Shown in pieces: positions 44,849-46,697 of a stretch of DNA of 46,697 nt. Each line of letters opens with the position of its first letter. Position 1 is the first letter of the stretch. A program made the translations under genes and the position numbers. The notes under the pieces are model-generated. The model was not told the DNA's origin, ran no database searches, and saw nothing but the letters and a program-made list of their open reading frames with translations. This DNA comes from Rivularia sp. T60_A2020_040 (GTDB lineage Bacteria > Cyanobacteriota > Cyanobacteriia > Cyanobacteriales > Nostocaceae): NCBI GenBank assembly GCA_015272215.1, contig JACYMD010000061.1, positions 1 to 46,697 on the forward strand. The letters run 5' to 3'.

Positions 44849-44987
44849 TATGCACCATTTTTAAATCAATCGAAACTCAAGTCAATCGCCGAAAGCTAAG
44901 AATAACTTTCAGCGATTTTTATTATCCAAAAATCGTTTTTTAGCTAACAGCAGACTTGAAGTCATGCTATTAGCTAAAAATCATTTT

Positions 44988-45284
44988 CTAGTTAACAGCA
45001 GACTTGGAATCAGAGTAAGATTGAGAGGTGTAGTCGTCAGCATAAGTAACTGTCAAGGTTTCGCTGAAGCTGTCTTCACCAGATGCATCAGCAAAAGCTT
45101 CAGCATCAGCTAAGTTACCTTTTACTACTGCTTTAGAAAACACAGTTTTAAAGGCATCTAGTCTGTTTGTTACATCAGTATTTACTACCTTTGTAAATTC
45201 GAAGTCAGGCTTGGAGTAACCATGACCACCAACAACTTCAGTTCCTTCAACAGCTTCGATGTGGTTTAAATCAAAAATATTCAT
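44988..45284 (-). CDS. Small secreted-type peptide with double-glycine leader
   Basis: A 98-residue protein with a strong ribosome site (AGGAG, seven bases before ATG). Leader MNIFDLNHIEAVEGTEVVGG matches the double-glycine consensus: Ile at -12, Glu at -8, Val at -4, Gly-Gly at -2/-1 (residues 19-20). The predicted cargo is acidic and Ser/Ala/Asp-rich (ADAEAFADASGEDSFSET, SDSKSAVN), with no cysteine, so disulfide or lanthionine chemistry is unlikely. Such cargo is cut by C39 peptidase ABC exporters. Role (adhesin-like, signal, bacteriocin-like) is unknown. Confidence 0.72.
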   Translation of the reverse strand: MNIFDLNHIEAVEGTEVVGGHGYSKPDFEFTKVVNTDVTNRLDAFKTVFSKAVVKGNLADAEAFADASGEDSFSETLTVTYADDYTSQSYSDSKSAVN

Positions 45285-45860
45285 GAGATTCTCCTGGGAA
45301 TTAATTAATCTTTATCTGGGAATGTTATGTAAGCAATTTGTTTTTTTGCTTACATTTATAACTATATATTTTTAATTTAAAAAAGTCAACTTATTTTCGA
45401 TTACTTACAATAGCAATTTCTTATATGAAAGAGATATTTTTTATCTTTTTTACTTATCCTTTCATCTATTTATTACATATTTTTAAACAGTAAAAGTTGA
45501 GCAATAAAACTATGTTTTTTGCTCGTATTTGAAAGATAATTAAAATAATTTGTTTGAGTTTGAGAATTAATTATCGATGAATAAATTACTGTGAAAAGAA
45601 GCTGTAGAACCTTGATTTTGAGTGTGCTAAGAAGTCGTGTTTTTATCGGTATTTCCTGCTTTTACGGTTATTTATCGTAAAAATCCGACTTCTCTATAAA
45701 CTTGGTTTGCAGCACTTTTCGTAGAGATTATCATCGAATTTGCGTATGATTAGCGTTAAATTTTAAGCCATAAATTTCATAAATTACACCTACCCGATGA
45801 AAAAGTTATTAATTTTTAAATTCTGTGATTTTGGAATAAAAAAATACTGAGAGAAATGCT
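45285..45860. other. Intergenic spacer, no supported gene
   Basis: About 575 AT-rich bases between the PPIase gene and the leader-peptide gene. The only structured element is the palindrome at 45630-45693. Promoters for the leader-peptide gene should lie in 45300-45500 but none is convincing. Confidence 0.6.
45630..45693. repeat. AGAAGTCGTGTTTTTA palindrome
   Basis: Imperfect long inverted repeat, left arm AGAAGTCG-T-GTTTTTA, right arm TAAAAATCCGACTTCT, 64 bases overall. Diverged member of the AGAAGTCGGG family; it lies about 170 bases after the PPIase stop codon. Confidence 0.75.
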
Positions 45861-46643
45861 TTATCTCGACATCACTAAATCGGGTGATACTTGGTTGTCA
45901 ACATTAGAATCGAATGAAGTTGTAATTGACCTTTGTTTGATTTCTTGCTTTAACCAACTATTAAATAAATCGCTAACAATTTGCTCTCGTAACTGCTCAT
46001 TTAATTCAGGTTGAATAATTTCCTCAACCCAAATGAGATAAATACCTTTCGGAGTCATAATTGGCTTAAGAACTTGCGGTGGAGTAGCAGCAAAAACACT
46101 ACTCGCAACTTCCGGACGAAAATCTTTACGTCGTCGAACTCCTTGATATCCACCAGCACGACGTAACTCTGGATTTGGGATGTATTCACGAGCAATTTCT
46201 GGGAAGGTTAATTCATTTTCTTCAAGAGCGTAAAACAGTTCCAAAGCCAAATCATAATCATCCAAAAGGACTTCATAGGTAACAGCTTTCACGAAATCGA
46301 GTTGATTCGGATAAAAGAAAGCTTCGACTTTATCGTTAAACAGATGATGTGCCACCTTTTTAGAAAGCACAGTGTGATGGACTAATTCTTCAAACTCATC
46401 CAGAGAGAGATGATGAGCTTTCAACCAAGCCCAAGTATCTGCTGCTTTGACAAGTTTTTTCGCAAACCTGAGCCTGTCTCCTTCTTGCTGTAATTCATCC
46501 TCCTCTACGGTAATACCTTCTTTGGAAGCAGTATCAGCAATAATTTGTCGAGTCGCTATTCCCTCGATGACACCGGGAATTTGACAAGACATTTTCAGAT
46601 AATGAATAACCTCTGTAGGTGATATGGATAGAATGTTTGACAT
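45861..46643 (-). CDS. Parvulin-like peptidyl-prolyl isomerase of export-operon type
   Basis: A 260-residue protein. Residues 1 to about 130 form a SurA-N-like helical chaperone domain (MSNILSISPTEVIHYLK, FEELVHHTVLSKKVAHHLF). Residues about 135-240 are a divergent PpiC/parvulin domain (FPEIAREYIPNPELRRAGGY, FAATPPQVLKPIMTPKGIYLIWVEEI). No signal peptide. In cyanobacteria this type is commonly encoded with HlyD and C39-peptidase ABC exporters, where it probably helps cargo folding. Here the leader-peptide genes are on the same strand downstream; upstream DNA is outside the window. A heptamer array abuts the start codon and replaces any Shine-Dalgarno. Confidence 0.85.
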   Translation of the reverse strand: MSNILSISPTEVIHYLKMSCQIPGVIEGIATRQIIADTASKEGITVEEDELQQEGDRLRFAKKLVKAADTWAWLKAHHLSLDEFEELVHHTVLSKKVAHHLFNDKVEAFFYPNQLDFVKAVTYEVLLDDYDLALELFYALEENELTFPEIAREYIPNPELRRAGGYQGVRRRKDFRPEVASSVFAATPPQVLKPIMTPKGIYLIWVEEIIQPELNEQLREQIVSDLFNSWLKQEIKQRSITTSFDSNVDNQVSPDLVMSR

Positions 46644-46697
46644 AATTGGTAATTGGTAATTGGTAATTGGTAATTGGTAATTGGTAATTGGTAATTG
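46644..46697 (+). repeat. AATTGGT heptamer array touching the PPIase start codon
   Basis: Seven full units and five more bases of perfect AATTGGT run from the base next to the start codon to the window edge. It is the most regular array in the window and continues beyond it. Confidence 0.95.

Overview
The window looks like chromosomal DNA of a filamentous, probably heterocyst-forming cyanobacterium (Nostocales; Calothrix/Nostoc-like). This rests on at least ten copies of the HIP1 octamer GCGATCGC, abundant short tandem heptamer repeats (GGTAATT, GGGAATA, CAACTGT types) between genes, AT-rich spacers, and typical cyanobacterial gene families: CrtO ketolase, RexT/thioredoxin pair, HCF164/TxlA-type thioredoxin, DUF6737, DUF4359, DUF2993, DUF4332, ABA4-like, PEP-CTERM. 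No replication origin, phage, transposase or CRISPR array was seen.

Layout. 0-5.4 kb: a truncated remnant, a small membrane protein, a CNNM/CBS membrane protein, a TxlA-like thioredoxin, a NIL-ferredoxin fusion, a CHAD protein, tRNA-His(GUG) and a DUF4359 protein. 5.4-10.5 kb (minus): a PLP-dependent deaminase/desulfhydrase-like enzyme, the lipid II flippase MurJ with a clear terminator, a pentapeptide protein and an LCP cell-wall ligase. 10.5-14.8 kb (plus): mannose-1-phosphate guanylyltransferase, an ABC1 kinase and an ABC ATPase without a visible permease. 14.8-16 kb is a repeat-rich spacer with an 85-bp tandem hairpin array. 16-20 kb: DUF2993, CrtO and a saccharopine-dehydrogenase-like reductase. 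20.5-21.3 kb: divergent trxA/rexT sharing a palindromic operator. 21.7-23.4 kb: two tandem VWA paralogues and a coiled-coil protein. 23.4-28.9 kb: HxlR regulator, 2TM protein, ABA4-like protein, HAD hydrolase, L,D-transpeptidase, KDPG aldolase, WD40 protein. 29-32.5 kb (minus): housekeeping cluster ffh-rpsP-KH protein-phoH. 32.8-41 kb: pentapeptide membrane protein, a small 58-residue gene, aminopeptidase P, DUF4332, TetR regulator and a pair of M16 peptidases (one catalytic, one not). 41.5-42.4 kb: a PEP-CTERM protein.

The most interesting stretch is the right end, 42.6-46.7 kb, all on the minus strand. A parvulin-like (PpiC/SurA-type) isomerase is followed by two small proteins with double-glycine-like leaders, a 68-residue protein with a 17-serine run, and a 442-residue Ala-rich repeat protein with GxGxD-like units. 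In cyanobacteria such isomerases commonly accompany HlyD and C39-peptidase ABC exporters, so this is probably the cargo side of a type I / double-glycine export locus whose transporter would lie beyond the right edge. That link is inference.

The intergenic space is itself structured. Three dispersed palindrome families recur (AGAAGTCGGGTTTTT arms; GAGACGT palindromes; AAACCCGC/GCGACT hairpins), and repeat DNA has been taken into the ends of several coding regions.
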